A stretch of 64,000 nucleotides of DNA. Origin: Triglochin maritima (Eukaryota; Streptophyta; Magnoliopsida; Alismatales; Juncaginaceae). Within the stretch, counting starts at the first letter, position 1; each line of letters begins with the position of its first letter. The stretch lies in NCBI GenBank assembly GCA_963682175.1, contig OY821779.1, positions 942,501 through 1,006,500 on the forward strand, given 5' to 3'. Both the position numbers and the translations under genes were made by a program. This document shows positions 22,228 to 35,921 of this stretch, in pieces. The notes beneath the pieces are model-generated. The model was not told the DNA's origin. It worked only from the letters and a program-made list of their open reading frames with translations, and did no database searches.

Positions 22228-23098
22228 GGGCCTCCTTAACGGAGGTTCTTTTCGGGTCGCGGCGAAATTCGTTCCGATCTGGCTCCCCTTAATGGGGAGC
22301 GGACCCGGGTCGGGTCGCGACCTGGGTCTGCGACTCGACCTGGGTCACGACCCAGGTCTGGCCATGTGGCCAGACTTGGTTGGTCGGTTTTTTTATGTTT
22401 TTTATGTTATTTATATTAGTTAAATAATATGTTAATAATATATATAAATAAAAAAAATTGTAAATAAATATAATAATTAATAAAATAAATCAATTGCATT
22501 AACTATAATAATACAAAATCAATATTGAATTTAATATCGAATTTCAAATTGTGTTTACCTTTCAGGGGGCGCTGCCCCCTGAAACACCCGCCAGCTCACC
22601 GGCGAGTTGGGCAGCCGTTCGTACGAGTTCAATATGTTTCAACCCAACTTTTAAAAAAAATTACATTTTCTTGTGATTTTGTTAAATAATTCAATTAAAG
22701 TGTATCACTTATTAATATTTGTTAATAATATAGTAAACAAAATCTAATTATTGTAATTATTAAAGTGTATTGTAATATTTTATCTTTGAATTATTATAAT
22801 ATGTAATTGTCGAATTTTAATAAAATCTAATTATCATGTGTTGTTCGTAATTATTGTAAGTTAATTAGATTAAGTTATTATAAAAATAATAAATTTAATA
22901 GTTTGTGAATTATTATGTTGATATAGAAAATGAGGTAAAAAGAAATGATGTGGAGGAGAGAATGTTGAAAGTGGGGTTGGGGTTAAGAAGAGAAAAATGG
23001 GTTGGGTTGGGTTGTGAGTTGCATAGTGTTTTTTGCTGACGTGACATAGAGAGAAAGTTGAGGTGTAAAGATATTTGAGGTTGAGGTTAAAGATGACC
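22228..23098. mobile_element. Probable PIF/Harbinger-like MITE (871 bp)
   Basis: The left end reads GGGCCTCCTTAACGGAGG after TTA (22225-22227). The right end, in reverse, reads AGGTCATCTTTAACCTC, with TTA at 23099-23101. The ends are imperfect inverted repeats and the 3-bp TTA fits PIF/Harbinger target duplications. Inside are GC-rich repeats of GGGTCGCGACC type near 22310-22360, an AT-rich centre, and a second GC-rich block near 22565-22625. No coding sequence. Confidence 0.45.
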
Positions 23099-23257
23099 TT
23101 AATAATTAAGATTAAATTATAATTTATCATCAGGGTCAGAAAATTAAAGTCACGAAACCCTAAAAGCCCAATTCCCTTTCTTCCTTGCACACAAACACAG
23201 ACGCGTGTTGTGTTCCTTGGCGGCGGCGGCGATCAGCACAGGCAGGTATCGAAGGTG

Positions 23258-23431
23258 ATGGCGAAGGCGAAGGGGGGATCGATCCTTGTCCGACTGGTGT
23301 CCGCCGCCGGAACGGGCTTCTTCTACGTGAAGAGAAAGAACCCGAGGAGGATCACCGAGAAGCTCGAGTTCCGCAAGTTCGACCCCAGAGTCAACAAACA
23401 CGTTCTCTTCACGGAGGCCAAAATGAAATGA
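23258..23431 (+). CDS. Ribosomal protein bL33 (L33 family), 57 aa
   Basis: The chosen ATG at 23258 gives 57 residues that begin [20 protein letters not shown] and end [15 protein letters not shown] (here [12 protein letters not shown]). This is the compact bL33 fold with the conserved [20 protein letters not shown] and [14 protein letters not shown] segments. The length equals that of bacterial and organellar L33. In plants this nuclear-encoded form is thought to serve the mitochondrial large ribosomal subunit, joining near the tRNA exit site. The frame extends upstream to 23210, but that part is GC-repeat leader sequence unlike the family. No separate targeting peptide is visible. Confidence 0.9.
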   Translation: MAKAKGGSILVRLVSAAGTGFFYVKRKNPRRITEKLEFRKFDPRVNKHVLFTEAKMK

Positions 23432-24618
23432 AATGAAATCTTCTTTTTACTTTTAAATTTGTTTTAGAACAGATGAATCAATGAGTTAGTTTGTTTGCTG
23501 TGCTAAAACTAAAATTGGGTTAATCCCTTTGCTTAATAATGTAACCGTTAATTTTAATACTGCTTGGATCTGAATCATTTAAATTTTAAATCAAACCATA
23601 CATATATATATGATGATGTGAAACTTCATTAGCTTGGTTTTGTTTACAGATTTCCTTTACTTTCACCTCATCATCGGTTAATGACACTCACTTCACGTGA
23701 ATCGCCGGCTTCTTGCTAATTGATGCACAGATATACATGATGCCTTCCTCCTCTTTCTTTCTTTGTTGCATTGCATCCATACTTATTTTTCTCTAGGAGA
23801 CATTTAATATCTTCATTGTTTTGGAATTGAGAGGCAAACACAAACAAATGTGCCTTTTTTATTCGTAATATTTTTTGACGTTTATAATGAATGGTATAAG
23901 AATCAAAAACATCTGTTATCAAGATGATGAAGTCTCCCTAGCAATCAAACCAAATGCTTACTCAGACCAAACGCTAACAGTTCAATTTATATGTTCGACA
24001 AGCTTCGGATATCGGCTTAGTTGTAGATCTATAAAAGCTCGCTTTCTACCTAAAGCAACAACGAACAATATAACCTACGATCAATACTTCTTTATCTTTG
24101 TTCGAGATCCGACCAGACATGTTATTAATGAAAATAAAACAAGGGGTTGGTGTTAAGTTGAACTTTGGTTTGCTCATCGAAAATCTGTTGGTGATTTCTC
24201 CTTATCTTCATTTTTTAGAACACAGATCACGCAATGTAACATCAACCAATCCCCCTCGTCGTCACAAGATATTGGTTCTAACTATGTTACCTTTCAGTTA
24301 AGAATAGATGGAGCTCTCTCAAAGGCGTAGAAAAAACGTGTTTAACTATCGGAGACAAACTTAAGAGTTTTAAACAATAAGAGCAGAATGATGTTTTTCT
24401 AACCAATGAACGACTGAACACCATTACATAGATATCTGAACTCCTTACGTAAATTTAACTATTCCTGAAGAAGGGGTAGTGCAAAATCACTATGTAGACA
24501 ACACAAAGTACACGAATTGGCTTCTACTTCCTAGATCTGTAACGAGTGACAAAAGTTACTGAGAACTGAACATACAAATAATCATTAAATGGTCTCAATC
24601 AGATTTCTTGTTTGAAAA
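23432..24618. other. Intergenic DNA between bL33 and the S-acyltransferase gene
   Basis: No gene recognised. Plus-strand frames at 23875-24301 show no known domain. The two genes converge, so both 3' UTRs probably lie here. Confidence 0.4.
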
Positions 24619-25282
24619 TTAAGATCTTCTTGACAAAGGGAAGAAAACCTCAAGAAGATTGTGGAAGACACCTCTGCAATACATGTTATTTTTCAACGCT
24701 GCCTCATTTTTTGGAAAAAACTTGCACGATGCCGTTGATATTTTTGGGGGAACATTTACTTCCCCATTTGTTTCACGTATACTCGCATTAAGAGCTGCAG
24801 CACTGGCCCTTGCTTCGATTAATTTCCTCTTGCAGCTTATGTAATCTTGCCACTTGAATGCCTGTTAACCACAAAGTATAATGCTCAAAAGCCTTTTTGA
24901 CGAGGCAAGAAGTGAAAACGCCAGGTTTTACCTCATTTGTTGTGGTATTTGTGAGGCAAAGGTGGGTATGGTATCCAAGGAACCCAGCCAGCAGCAGGGA
25001 TACTATGGTGAGAAACACCTAAAAAAAAATTAGAGTGTTGTATGAGCTCAATAGCCACTGCAATACTCCAATGACAAAGTAAGACAAATAAGAAGGAACA
25101 AAAGCAAACAATTTTTTTCTTGAGATATCAGATAACAATGATCAAGCTCGATGTAGATAAATGACACGAACATGCACATACAGAAAAACTTAAAAGCTAC
25201 TAGAATTTTTCTAACCTGTACGACGGGTGGAGCTAAAGCAGAAAAGGTATTATCGACACCGTAGAAAGCTGATTCCGATAGC

Positions 25283-25313
<31 letters not shown>

Positions 25314-28300
25314 CTTGAAGCCGGTGGAAACAAATAATACTAAATCAACTCTATTTTACACAGTATAGATTACCAGTTAGGATTTATAAAACCTTCTTTT
25401 CCCTTAACTGACCAGCAAGAATCAACCCTAGCGCAACAACCCCATACAAGCACAGAAAGAAATGCCTGCAAGTCATTTGATACTAATCAATCCATGCATC
25501 CAACAAAAGAAAGACATGTTAAACCTAAATAAAAATTTAAGAAAGTGTAAGGGAAAGACTGGGCAAAAGTAAAATTCAGTCATTAGAAATAAGGAAAGAA
25601 CACCATTTACCCCTAGACAAATACTGTTGTATCTAATACAATCATACAAGTCTATGGTTCATTGATTCTGTGAGTAACTCAACAATGCCAAACACTACAT
25701 TTAATTTGTAAGTAGCAACTGCCTCCTCTTAAATGTAACCTCAAAATCATCATAAAACAATTGTGTACCACCCGCTAAACCTTGGCATGATAGCTTGAGC
25801 CTTGATGCTAAAAAATTATGAACTTGATTGTTACTTTTCTCTTTCCATTTACAAGGTTATTGTGCTTGGATGTCTTCATGGTAAAAGGAAGTAGGTTGGT
25901 AGGATCATAGGCAGGTAGCAGCAGCAAAGATATAGAATTTCCAGAATAAGAACAAAAATGCATCACAAGAGGAAAAATAACTCACCAGAACAAAAATCCA
26001 TTAAAGAAACATGTATTTTTCTCTCCAATACATTTGTTCTGCAATTAGTGGGAAAATTTATAAATGAAATTAGAAGCAAAAATTATTTTATAAAGGAATA
26101 TTCCATGTGAAATTGTGAAGCAAAGAGATAAAACAGACCATCCAGCCACAGTGATGATCAAACCGAGCAACACAACGATCACATATGCTACAGTGCTTCG
26201 ACCTTGCAGGCCTCCATTCCAAAGAGAGGTAATCAGATTTAAAAAAAAGCTTTTATAATATATTACTAGTATCATGAAATTGCACATAGACAACATACTT
26301 CAGAATCTTGCAAGTTGGGCACTCTTTCGCTGCATATAATATATTGTCGTAGGGATAAGCAGAAATATATGAAGAAACATTATCAGGTTTGACAATTCCA
26401 GGATCAGTAAAACTGGTCAATAAAAATAACAGCACACCAACGCCAACTGCCAAGATGCTAGTGTATCTGCAGAAGTATTTGCAAGTTAAAATTCCCAAAT
26501 ACAAAAAAGGATTGTCATTAAACACTATAGCACCAAATATTTGATGTGTTTGATGCATACCTGTGGTACTCACTGATGTAGTAACTAGGAATATAACTAA
26601 AGGATGAATTTACAATGATGAAGTATGTCCCCCCCACTGTTGCCAAATACAGTATCTACAAAAACATATTCTGCATTAACAAAGACATGCAACATGATTA
26701 AAATAAATTTGACGACATGCAATACTTTTGCCGTTTCTTTTTGTTGAAGTTGTGCTCTAATGACTATGATTTGAAATCAATAAAAATAATTTGTATGGTG
26801 TACAAGACTATGAAAGGAAGTTTCTATATGAACATGGATGCAACATCAAGTTTTACTACAATTGATTGCAAAAATATTGATAAAATTCCAAAAATCGGAC
26901 CCTAATTGTTAACCTCAGTTTTCTTGTTTCCATCTTATCAGTATATCAGGGTTTATACTGTTTGTTGAATAGCAGCCAAGTACAAAATGAGTTTTTGTAA
27001 AATACAAAGCTTGTGAGGTTTTTGAATCTTCAGTACGGTGGTAAGTCAGGATCAATAATTCTGAAGAAGGCACTAGAGTCAAATCATAATGTCCCTTGAA
27101 ATTATAATAAAACTGCCATAGGGTTCTATAGAAGCAGCATTTCAGAGATGCTGAGACAGTGATCCATTACAAAGAACACCTAAACTGTTGAATCCGATGC
27201 TACCAGAAATAAGGTATATTACATTACCAACTGCAATAGTCACCCTTTTTATGACACGTGTTACACTTTTGGGAAAGAAATTTTAGATCCTACGGCTTAG
27301 AGTAAAAAACAATCGAAAGGAAAACAATTAATAGAAAAACCCAGTAACCAGTAACACAAACCTGTAAGCTTGGATTAGGACGGTCACAGCAATAATATTC
27401 AACTGAAAGAACAGCATCTCTTCCTCTCGGACCAAACATAGCTGCTATAAACCTCCTAAGACACCAGATCATGTATTAGTTTCGGAACTCAAAAAATCCA
27501 ACCTGGGGGTGCATAGGGTGACTGAAAAAAGTTTAAGCCATCAGTATATACAAAAACATAAAAATCGGGAATTCGGTGAAATGTTTGCAAGTTGCATTAG
27601 AGAAAATGCCCATCGTAAAAATAGCTTTATTGTGGCAGAGGAAAAAAAAGGTGGGTGCACTTTGAGTTCTCTATATGATCTGCTTCACAGTAAAATTGTT
27701 TGGATTCATTATTCATCTTAGAGAAGAATCAAAACTATGTGCTTCAAATCATATGAGAAGTTTACAAATATAACTCTTGAAGTCATGTTTTTTTTCTATG
27801 GAAATGAATACGACACATTAGTTTTGCCGAACATACATATCAGGATTACAGTGTTGTTTCCTTTAGTATTTTGTGTTGGTTGATATGAAATGATTCCCAT
27901 AAGGAATAAAATCAAGAAATACATGGAAAATGTAAATGTTCGTTGTGAACGTACAAAAAAATTATTACCAGCAGCCAAAATTATCCTGCAATTTGGCATG
28001 TGACTACCCTCTGCAGGTGATTAGTTATGATCAATGTTTCTATTTTGAAAATTAGATTACTTTTAAGCCATGTCTGTTCACTCTAACCGATACTTCTTGC
28101 AAAATCAGGACAGCATGGGGAAACTACAGCTAGGATCACCAATTTGTGTTTCATGTTTCTCCTATCTTATGACCACTTTTTGGCTTTGGAGTAAAAGGCA
28201 AAAGCCAAGACAGCAATCCATCCGGTTAAAGCAGATACCTTGAACAATGAACAATCAAAGCACAAAAACGTGAATAATACAAGTAAAGAACCTCGACAAC

Positions 28301-28369
28301 TAAGCAAACATTCAGAGAGAGAGAACCCACTATCCACATACATTCTGAAGTTTTTATGTTAGCAATGCT

Positions 28370-28405
<36 letters not shown>

Positions 28406-28760
28406 GGAAGAAGAAAAAATCCCATTACACGCCTATCCATCTACTATTTGAAAATATAAACCACCCAAAAGTTCCAACTACTCTTTTGATTATACTGTAA
28501 ATCTACTCTTACTCTACTAGCCTAGGAAACCAAAGTGGTATACATGAGAATTGATTCGACCTAAATTCTATAATAATAAAAAATTGAAAGGGGGGGAAGA
28601 ATAGTGTGGTTGGTTACAGGAAGTAATCGTAGGCGGCGAAGGTGATGAAGTGGTGGATTTTGTGAACGAGAGTGCCGTGGAAGATAGGCCAGTTGCCGCA
28701 GAGGAAGGAGACGACCACCACCAAGGCGTGCGCCACCAGAAGCAGACACTGCACCTCCAT
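24619..28760 (-). CDS. PAT17-like: DHHC-type protein S-acyltransferase, PAT17-like (10 exons)
   Basis: Exons on the minus strand: 28760-28618, 27455-27362, 26655-26561, 26466-26299, 26211-26139, 26038-25986, 25465-25393, about 25313-25216, 25018-24932, 24861-24619. Phases agree across all junctions except at exon 8. Exon 1 encodes [16 protein letters not shown], the first membrane segment. Exon 5 carries the zinc-finger core [23 protein letters not shown], which includes the catalytic DHHC. Exon 6 gives NKCIGEKNT and exon 9 the last membrane segment with TNTTTNE. This is the family layout of four membrane helices with a cytosolic cysteine-rich domain. The enzyme transfers palmitate from acyl-CoA to protein cysteines. 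The similarity to Arabidopsis PAT17 is from recall. Exon 8 is disturbed by a 29-base G/C run, and the segment after it may be partly lost (see findings). Confidence 0.88.
25283..25311. repeat. 29-base poly-G run in exon 8 of the S-acyltransferase gene
   Basis: An uninterrupted G run on the plus strand (C on the coding strand) stands where the family normally encodes the VVHILTVYYG-like segment. Translated through, it would give prolines and shift the frame. Read with the similar run at 37718-37747, this looks more like a sequencing or assembly error than biology. Confidence 0.9.
28374..28402. repeat. (GA)n microsatellite in intron 1 of the S-acyltransferase gene
   Basis: About 14 GA units. 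A shorter GAGAGAGAG run lies at about 28315-28322. It is a simple repeat with no visible further role. Confidence 0.9.
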
Positions 28761-30612
28761 CGATCGATCGATCCCCCGATCCAAGTCAATGCTTGGAAGT
28801 TGGAAACCCAACCCAGATCAGGGACCACGACTCGACCCAACACCCAATGCCAATGGGTTCGGTTCCTTCTTATTCTTCTACTTTTACAAATTATTAGGGA
28901 CTCCATTTTCTACTTTCTTGTTATTGTTGATTTTGACCGTTTCCAAGGTATAGATAGATACATCAATCTATTCATTTGAAATGAAACACACTGACGACTG
29001 TTACCATGTATGTACACCTCTAATGCTATTTAACTATTTAGAATACATCATCATCTATTATGAAATTATATGACCACACCTTTGATTTTTCTCAAGGGCT
29101 GTTCAGTTTTGTGTATCATTTTTGTAATATTTGTACTTTATTTTGTAGATGAACATACTAACTTTTTCCTTATATGTGTGTTTAATTGGTTATATGATGT
29201 TTTCTTAATCACATCTAGTTTATTCTCTTTAGTTTTGTGTGAGCAATGAGCATAGACACCAACGTTTGCCAAGTGCATCCGAACATTTTTTGTATATGTT
29301 ATTCTTTAAAAGTGGGTCTTCTAATTTAAACGTGGATTGTGCTTAATAGTTATTACATTGCGTACCAATTTAAGTGTCACATTCCAGATTTCATGGGTTG
29401 TTTTCGATTCATGGGCAATAAACTTCCACATAACGGGCCACAGTCGGCAATTCATTAAATTCATATAATTGAAAGAGTAGTTGTAACTTGTAAACAGTCA
29501 TCATGAGGAGTCACCGATGTTATCAGGGGGAGGTGCAAAATATACAAAGAGAAAGTAATAAACAAATAAAAAGTTACATGTTCCTTTGTCAAACATGAAA
29601 AGACTTAAAATTTTAAGGGCAAAAATGAATATTTTTCATTACTTCGATCACAATACAACGAGTATATATATATATATATGTAAAAAATATAAAAGTTAAT
29701 ACATTTGAATGAGACATATAATACATCAATTAACATGATACAATAGTGATCAACGTTGAATATGTAATATTATAATATGAAATATCTAGGTGAATATTAT
29801 CATTTCATAACACATGCCAATATGTCATACACCAATAATCAATGCGTTGGGAAACAACACACCCTCTCGCCTCTTCTTCAAAGCTCACTTGCTTTTTTTG
29901 ATAATTTTGAAACCCACTTGTTGATTTGTCAACCTTTGTCCACCAGAAGTCGTCAGATATTTAGATATCCCAATTGGAAGATTTATTTCAGGGGGATATA
30001 TCATAGATATAAAGTTTAAATACGTCGAGTAATAATTTGACTGGTATAAAAAGGTAGGCTTCTGAGACATTCAACGGTAGTTATTTTAGCGGGTTTGAAC
30101 AATGTGCCTATGAGTGACAGCAACACTTTCGGACATTTTAAACAACTAGGATGAAGTGAGGTTTTCTTCTAATAATGAATGGCAAGTGATATATCATAAG
30201 TGGTTTTATGTGGTAAATTCATTCATGAACAAATATGGATTTCCGACACAATGAAATCACCACCGTATTACATTTGGTAATCTTCCTTTCGATATAATAA
30301 TACATTTCTTAATCAAGTTGCGCAACAACAAACAATGACGTTTCCTGATATACATTTGGCAGAACTGAGATGGAATGTGACAACCGAATCCAATCCATTC
30401 ATCGAACTTGAAATTAGCAAGGATATATCATAAATGCCTAATTTTGAGAACAATTAAAACCAGAACAAGCATTTCAAAAAAGCAAATCCTCATAGTTTGA
30501 TTGCAATTGAGAAAGAGAACAACCTACATATGAACAAAGCACAACTCCAAAACAAAACCAACTGAAATAAAACTCTCCAAAAAACCCCAAAACCACAACC
30601 TTCCTTTCAGAT
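28761..30612. other. Intergenic DNA upstream of the S-acyltransferase and downstream of H2A.X
   Basis: AT-rich. A short (TA)n run lies near 29661-29679. The first few hundred bases hold the S-acyltransferase promoter in reverse, and the last part holds the H2A 3' UTR. No other gene recognised. Confidence 0.4.
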
Positions 30613-31260
<648 letters not shown>

Positions 31261-31333
31261 GACGGCGGAGAGAGAAACCCTAGTTTGCGGTGGAAGAGAG
31301 AAGCGTGGGTCGGATTGGGAGGGGTGAAAGGGG

Positions 31334-31367
31334 TATTTATAGGAGGGGAGTGAAGGGATGTGATTGG
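31334..31367 (-). promoter_or_regulatory. H2A.X core promoter: TATA box and CCAAT box
   Basis: Read on the minus strand, TATAAATA lies at 31341-31334, about 75 bp upstream of the ATG, and CCAAT at 31367-31363. Spacing and order fit a standard plant core promoter. Confidence 0.55.
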
Positions 31368-31634
31368 GTGGAGAGGCTTGACCTGGATCGCCAGCGTGGC
31401 GGGTTTTGGAGCGGAGAAATTTCGGGGTTTTGTTCCCTGGGGGTGTTCGGTTCGGATCGGATGTGTGTCCGCCAGTCATTAAGGATAAATGGCGGGAAGC
31501 TTTAGGGTTAATTGTATTTATACCCTTCTTATTATTCCATTTGTATCTTTATATACATTCCTCTACTGTTTCAATATCTACTGCATTAAAGAAATGACCC
31601 GGCAAATCACATCATAGAAACATACATATACTTA

Positions 31635-31965
31635 GAGCACCACTAACGTTAAATATAAAATTAATTTTTGGTTTTTTTTTTGTTTTTGTTTTGATTTTTT
31701 GATTTTTATTTTTTTTGGTTTTGTTTTTATTTTATTTTATTTTATTTTATTGAAAATACGTTTTATAATTGTTTTGATTTTTTAGAATATTTTTTTAATT
31801 TTTTTAATTTTTTTCCAAAATGAACCTCGAAATGATGTGGATGATAGAGATAAGTTGTTGTTGGTTATGGTTAAGATAAGAAATGAATAATGTAGGAAAG
31901 AGAAGAAAGTGGATTGGAAAGAGAAAAAACTGATGTGGAAGAAAGAGAATGTTCGTAACCAGGTC
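31635..31965. mobile_element. Possible MITE of the 20650/22228 family
   Basis: The left end TTAGAGCACCACTAACG resembles the ends of the other two elements. The right part, in reverse, carries CATTCTCTTTCTTCCACATC, as they do. The core is T-rich. The boundaries are approximate and no target duplication was seen. Confidence 0.3.
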
Positions 31966-32546
31966 GTCCGAGGTCATAGTCAGTGATGCTAACTATCGTT
32001 TGTTTTTACGTGGGAAAATAAATTGTCAAACATAAAGTCAGTGTGTACATAGGTACATAAATCTCCTCGTTGATTCCGAGGATAAACTAACCAACGTCTG
32101 TCGATTCTCTAGTATAAAAAGAAATATATATAATCATCAAATCAATATATATCCATAAATTCATCAATGCCATAAGGTTAAACTGATTAAAACCTTGTAG
32201 CTATAAGAAATGAAAGTGCCAAACCACACCAAATCAAATCATAAAATCGAATAAACATTGCGCTTAAACACCCTCAGAGTTGTGAGGTCAAACTAAACGA
32301 CATTGGGATTTCTCTAATATAACAAAAGAACACAATAAATCGTCCAAAGAAATTCAACATGTAAATGTTACTCCGGTAAGACCTTAAGAGTATAAATTGT
32401 CGTAATAAGACAATTCCTGAAATGGGTTAAAACTACCTAAACACGGATTGAAATATCTATACAAACCTGGTCCAAAAATGTATAAACCATATCAATTCCC
32501 CGAAATGGGTTAAACTACTTAGTTATGAGTTGGAAGTTCCAAACGA

Positions 32547-33925
32547 TTGTTGGAGGACCTAGTTCAGAAGAGGTCGTTTGCAGCAGCAGACAGCGGGGTT
32601 ATGCTGGTCCTTGTACGGGTTGAGTCATACATAGTGGAGTGCATTGTCCGCTCACAGGCAGAGGATTCAGAGAGGGCCACGTTGAGGCAGTCAGTAGAGA
32701 CTGATAAGTTAGATTTCAAGATAGCCCTAGATGGGGTCCTGAGGTTCCGGAGTAGACGGCGAGTGTCGACGACAGCTGACTTGCGGAGAGAGGTCATGGA
32801 GGAGGCTCATCATGCTCGATACACGATCCATCTAGGGAGCATAAAGAAGGATATCGTGGAGTTTGTATCCCGATGTTAAGTCTGTCAGCATGTGAAGATG
32901 GAGCATCAGAGGCCTGCAGGCGGGTTGCAGACGATTGAGATTCCAGAGTGGAAGTGAGAGCACGTGACAATGGATTTCATTACGGGGCTACCGAAGATTA
33001 GACGTTTCCACGATGTAATCTGGGTGATTGTGGACCGACTGGCCAAGTCGGCCTACTCAGCTTGGTACAGTTATAGGTGTATGAGATAGTCGGGTTGCAT
33101 AGAGTGTCTGCATCCATCATCTCAGACTGAGAGACACGGTTCATGTGAAGATTCTAGAGTCACTACGGAGGGCACTGGGGACGAAGCTGAAGTTCAGTAC
33201 CAATTTTCACCCCTCAGACGGATGCTCAGTCAGAGAGGACATGTTAAGAGTGTGTGTCTTGGACTGTGCAAGTAGTTAGGATGAGCACCTACCGTTAATC
33301 GAATTTGCGTACAAGAGCAGTTTCCATGCCAGTTTAGGGATAGCATCCTTTGATGTATTGTCTGGACGACCGTGTAGATCGTCCTCATGATGGGACAAGG
33401 TGCGCGAGAGACAGCAAGTCAGACCATAGATTGATGCGCAGAAAAGATGGATGTGATCAGACAGAGATTGACCACAGTGCTGAATAGACAGAAGAGTTAT
33501 GCGGAACAACATATGAGAGTTAACTTTTGCAAGTAGGAGACCACGTGTTCTTAAGTTTTTCCCTACTAAGGGAGTGATGTGGTCAAGTTGTAGAGGAAAG
33601 TTGAGTTCGAGCGTTGAATGACAATTTGATGCTCTTGGCAGAGTTGGTGTCGTAATGTATCAGGTTGTGTACCTTCGTGCATGTTCGAGGTGGATTATGC
33701 ATGAAGTGCAACCTGATATATTGTTGGAAGAGCAACCAGTGGGGATAATCGATTGGATGGAGCATCACTTGCGTAAGAGGGTCAGTCAGATGGTTACTGT
33801 TTGATGGTTGTATCGCGACCAACGAGAGGCTACATGGGGGATCGATGCAGATATGCGGGAGTTGTACTGAAAGCTTTTCAGTGTGTAGCATGCTTTTATT
33901 TCGCGGACGAAATTCTTTTTGGTGG
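32547..33925 (+). pseudogene. Ty3-gypsy polyprotein remnant (integrase to C-terminus)
   Basis: A broken frame reads RRREVMEEAHHARYTIHLGS-like text, a zinc-binding integrase end (FVSRCxVCQHVKMEHQRPAGG), then the integrase core (EHVTMDFITGLPKI and VIWVIVDRLAKSA). After several stops and shifts comes a chromodomain-like C-terminal text (LLEEQPVGIIDW, REATWGIDADMRELY). Reverse transcriptase and gag are absent. The unit ends in a CGGACGAAATTC-type segment and a G-rich polypurine tract (GGTGGGGTGG at 33921-33930), as in chromoviruses. Confidence 0.8.
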
Positions 33926-33931
33926 GGTGGT

Positions 33932-35921
33932 TGTTAACCCCACTCTTTCTCTCTCTCCCCAAAATCCCTAAACCCAAACCCATCTCCCTCCCTCATCCTC
34001 CTCTCCCTTCCTCCACACTCCAGCAATGACCCCGACGACAAGGAGCTACGGCGAGGTCGACTTCTGCGCGTAGGCGCGGAGGGGAGTCGTCCCTTTCTCC
34101 GGTCTTCTTCTCGTGAGGTACGCCACCCACCCCCTTAGTTGTTGGATGTCTTGGGTCGAAGGTGTTTGTGGGAGGTGTTGGAGGAAGGTGCGGCCGGAGT
34201 TGCGACGGGAGTCGGTCGGAGGCGTGGTCGGGGGAAGAATAGTAGATGGTTGCGCGGGGGAGCGCGGAACAGCCGCGGAGTCGTGAGGCTGCTAGTCGGC
34301 TGGTCGTAGGCCGGCGGCGGCGTGGAGTGGGTGCTGGGGCTTTGGGTTTGGCGGTGGTGGATGGGGTTTGGGTATTTTGCATTGTACCCTTGGATTTTAG
34401 TTCTATTTGGTTAGTGTTTAATGGTTGGATAATTTCATACTATACCCTGAATTTAAGCTATTTGATTAATCAATAAGTTAATTGGATATTTTTGCATGAG
34501 AAACCTTGGAGTTGTCCGGTATTTGGTTGAATAAGTTAATTTGGGCTAATTACTTAATAAATCCTGTGATATAATAGTATTTGATTAAACTCGAATAACT
34601 GGATTAATTACCTTGAAAACCCTAGAATAAATTGTAATTGTTTAATTATCTAATAATTAGAATATTTACTGGAATAATCTTGGACTTTGTTGAATTGTAT
34701 GAAATGAATTAATTTAGGGAGAATTACTCTTTTACCTTGTACCTTTAGATATTTGTGGTAACTTCATTAGTACTTTAGTACGGTAAATTACGGGGTTTCC
34801 CTCGGTTTATGTTTATTTCTCTATAAATTGTGGATGCTTTAACAAGATTTATGTTATGTTATATTGGGGTCGTGTGACCCAGAATTTTGGGGTAAATTGC
34901 GTTTACCCTTGCTTTAGGTAATGTGTGAGTGGTTCGTGGAACTGATGGTTCACTGCATTGTTACTAGTGGCCGTTGGAGCGTTGCTCAGGGACTCGGGCG
35001 TGTGGTAGTGTAGTGGGGAAGACGCGTGAGGCACCTATGACTAGATGTTAGGGTGTTCCCTTGTTGGGACGGTCCAGGATGGTTTACCAACGTTGTTACG
35101 AGTGACCGGTGGAGCTAGGCCCGCGAGCTCGGGCGTTGTCGTTGGATTCCCGGAGTCGGTTTTCCCCCTATGTTGTTGTGGTTCGGAAGTGTCCACTCAC
35201 GTTGTGGCGAGTGACCGTTAGGGAGCGTTGCTCACGGGCTCGGGCGTGTGGTCGACTTTCGAATCCGGATGCGGAACTGGTCAGCTCACCAACGTTGTGA
35301 CGGGTGGTCATTTGGGAGTGTTGCTCACGGGGTCAGGTGCGTGGTTGGAGTAGGGTGTTGCCTTGTGGGCCGGATGTGCGGTCTTGTCGAGTGTGCACGT
35401 TCGACCTGGCTGGGCCCGTGGTCGCCTTGGGACATGTGATAGTTCTGTCGTGAGAGCGGGTCGAGTGTTGCCTTGTGGGTTGGATGTGCAGTGGGGGTTG
35501 AGGTGCACGCTCGATCTCACTGGACGCGTGACCGCTTTGGAACACGAGACCAGTGTGAGTCGTCAGGGACGGCCATATCTTGTTCGGTGTTGGGTTGGGG
35601 TGGTGTACTGGGTCTTGATTTGAGACTCAGACGTGCCTGTTCGTGTGCAGGTGTGACGCGGTAAGTGACTGAATGCGACTTGGGCTTGAGACGCGTTGAC
35701 TGGATCTGTTGAGCTCAGTGTCATGTATTTTTCCTACTCCTCTCGGTACTTGTGTAGGATTTAGAGTTCTTGTATTTTCCTTTCGTATTATACTTTGACT
35801 TTGAATATATTATAAATTTTAATCGAGGTCTCGAGTTTGTTATTTCAGTTAATGTCATTTTTCGCTTCCTTTTAGTGTTATGATTATTGCTGTGTCCCGA
35901 GTGCAGACTATGTACGTTACA
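33932..35921 (+). repeat. 3' LTR of the Ty3-gypsy element (about 1990 bp) with internal tandem repeats
   Basis: Directly after the polypurine tract the sequence starts TGTTAAC, and a matching GTTACA ends at 35921. Inside lie about four diverged copies of a roughly 100-bp unit (34920-35345) around the phrase GGAGCGTTGCTCACGGGCTC, and two copies of another unit starting GTGTTGCCTTGTGGG (near 35355 and 35466). The right boundary is inferred from the TG...CA ends only. There is no 5' LTR in the window. Confidence 0.55.

Noticed and set aside
35109..35664. Frames of 60-86 codons in the gypsy LTR
   Set aside because: GC-rich repeat sequence in an LTR. No domain, and several overlapping frames are open at once.
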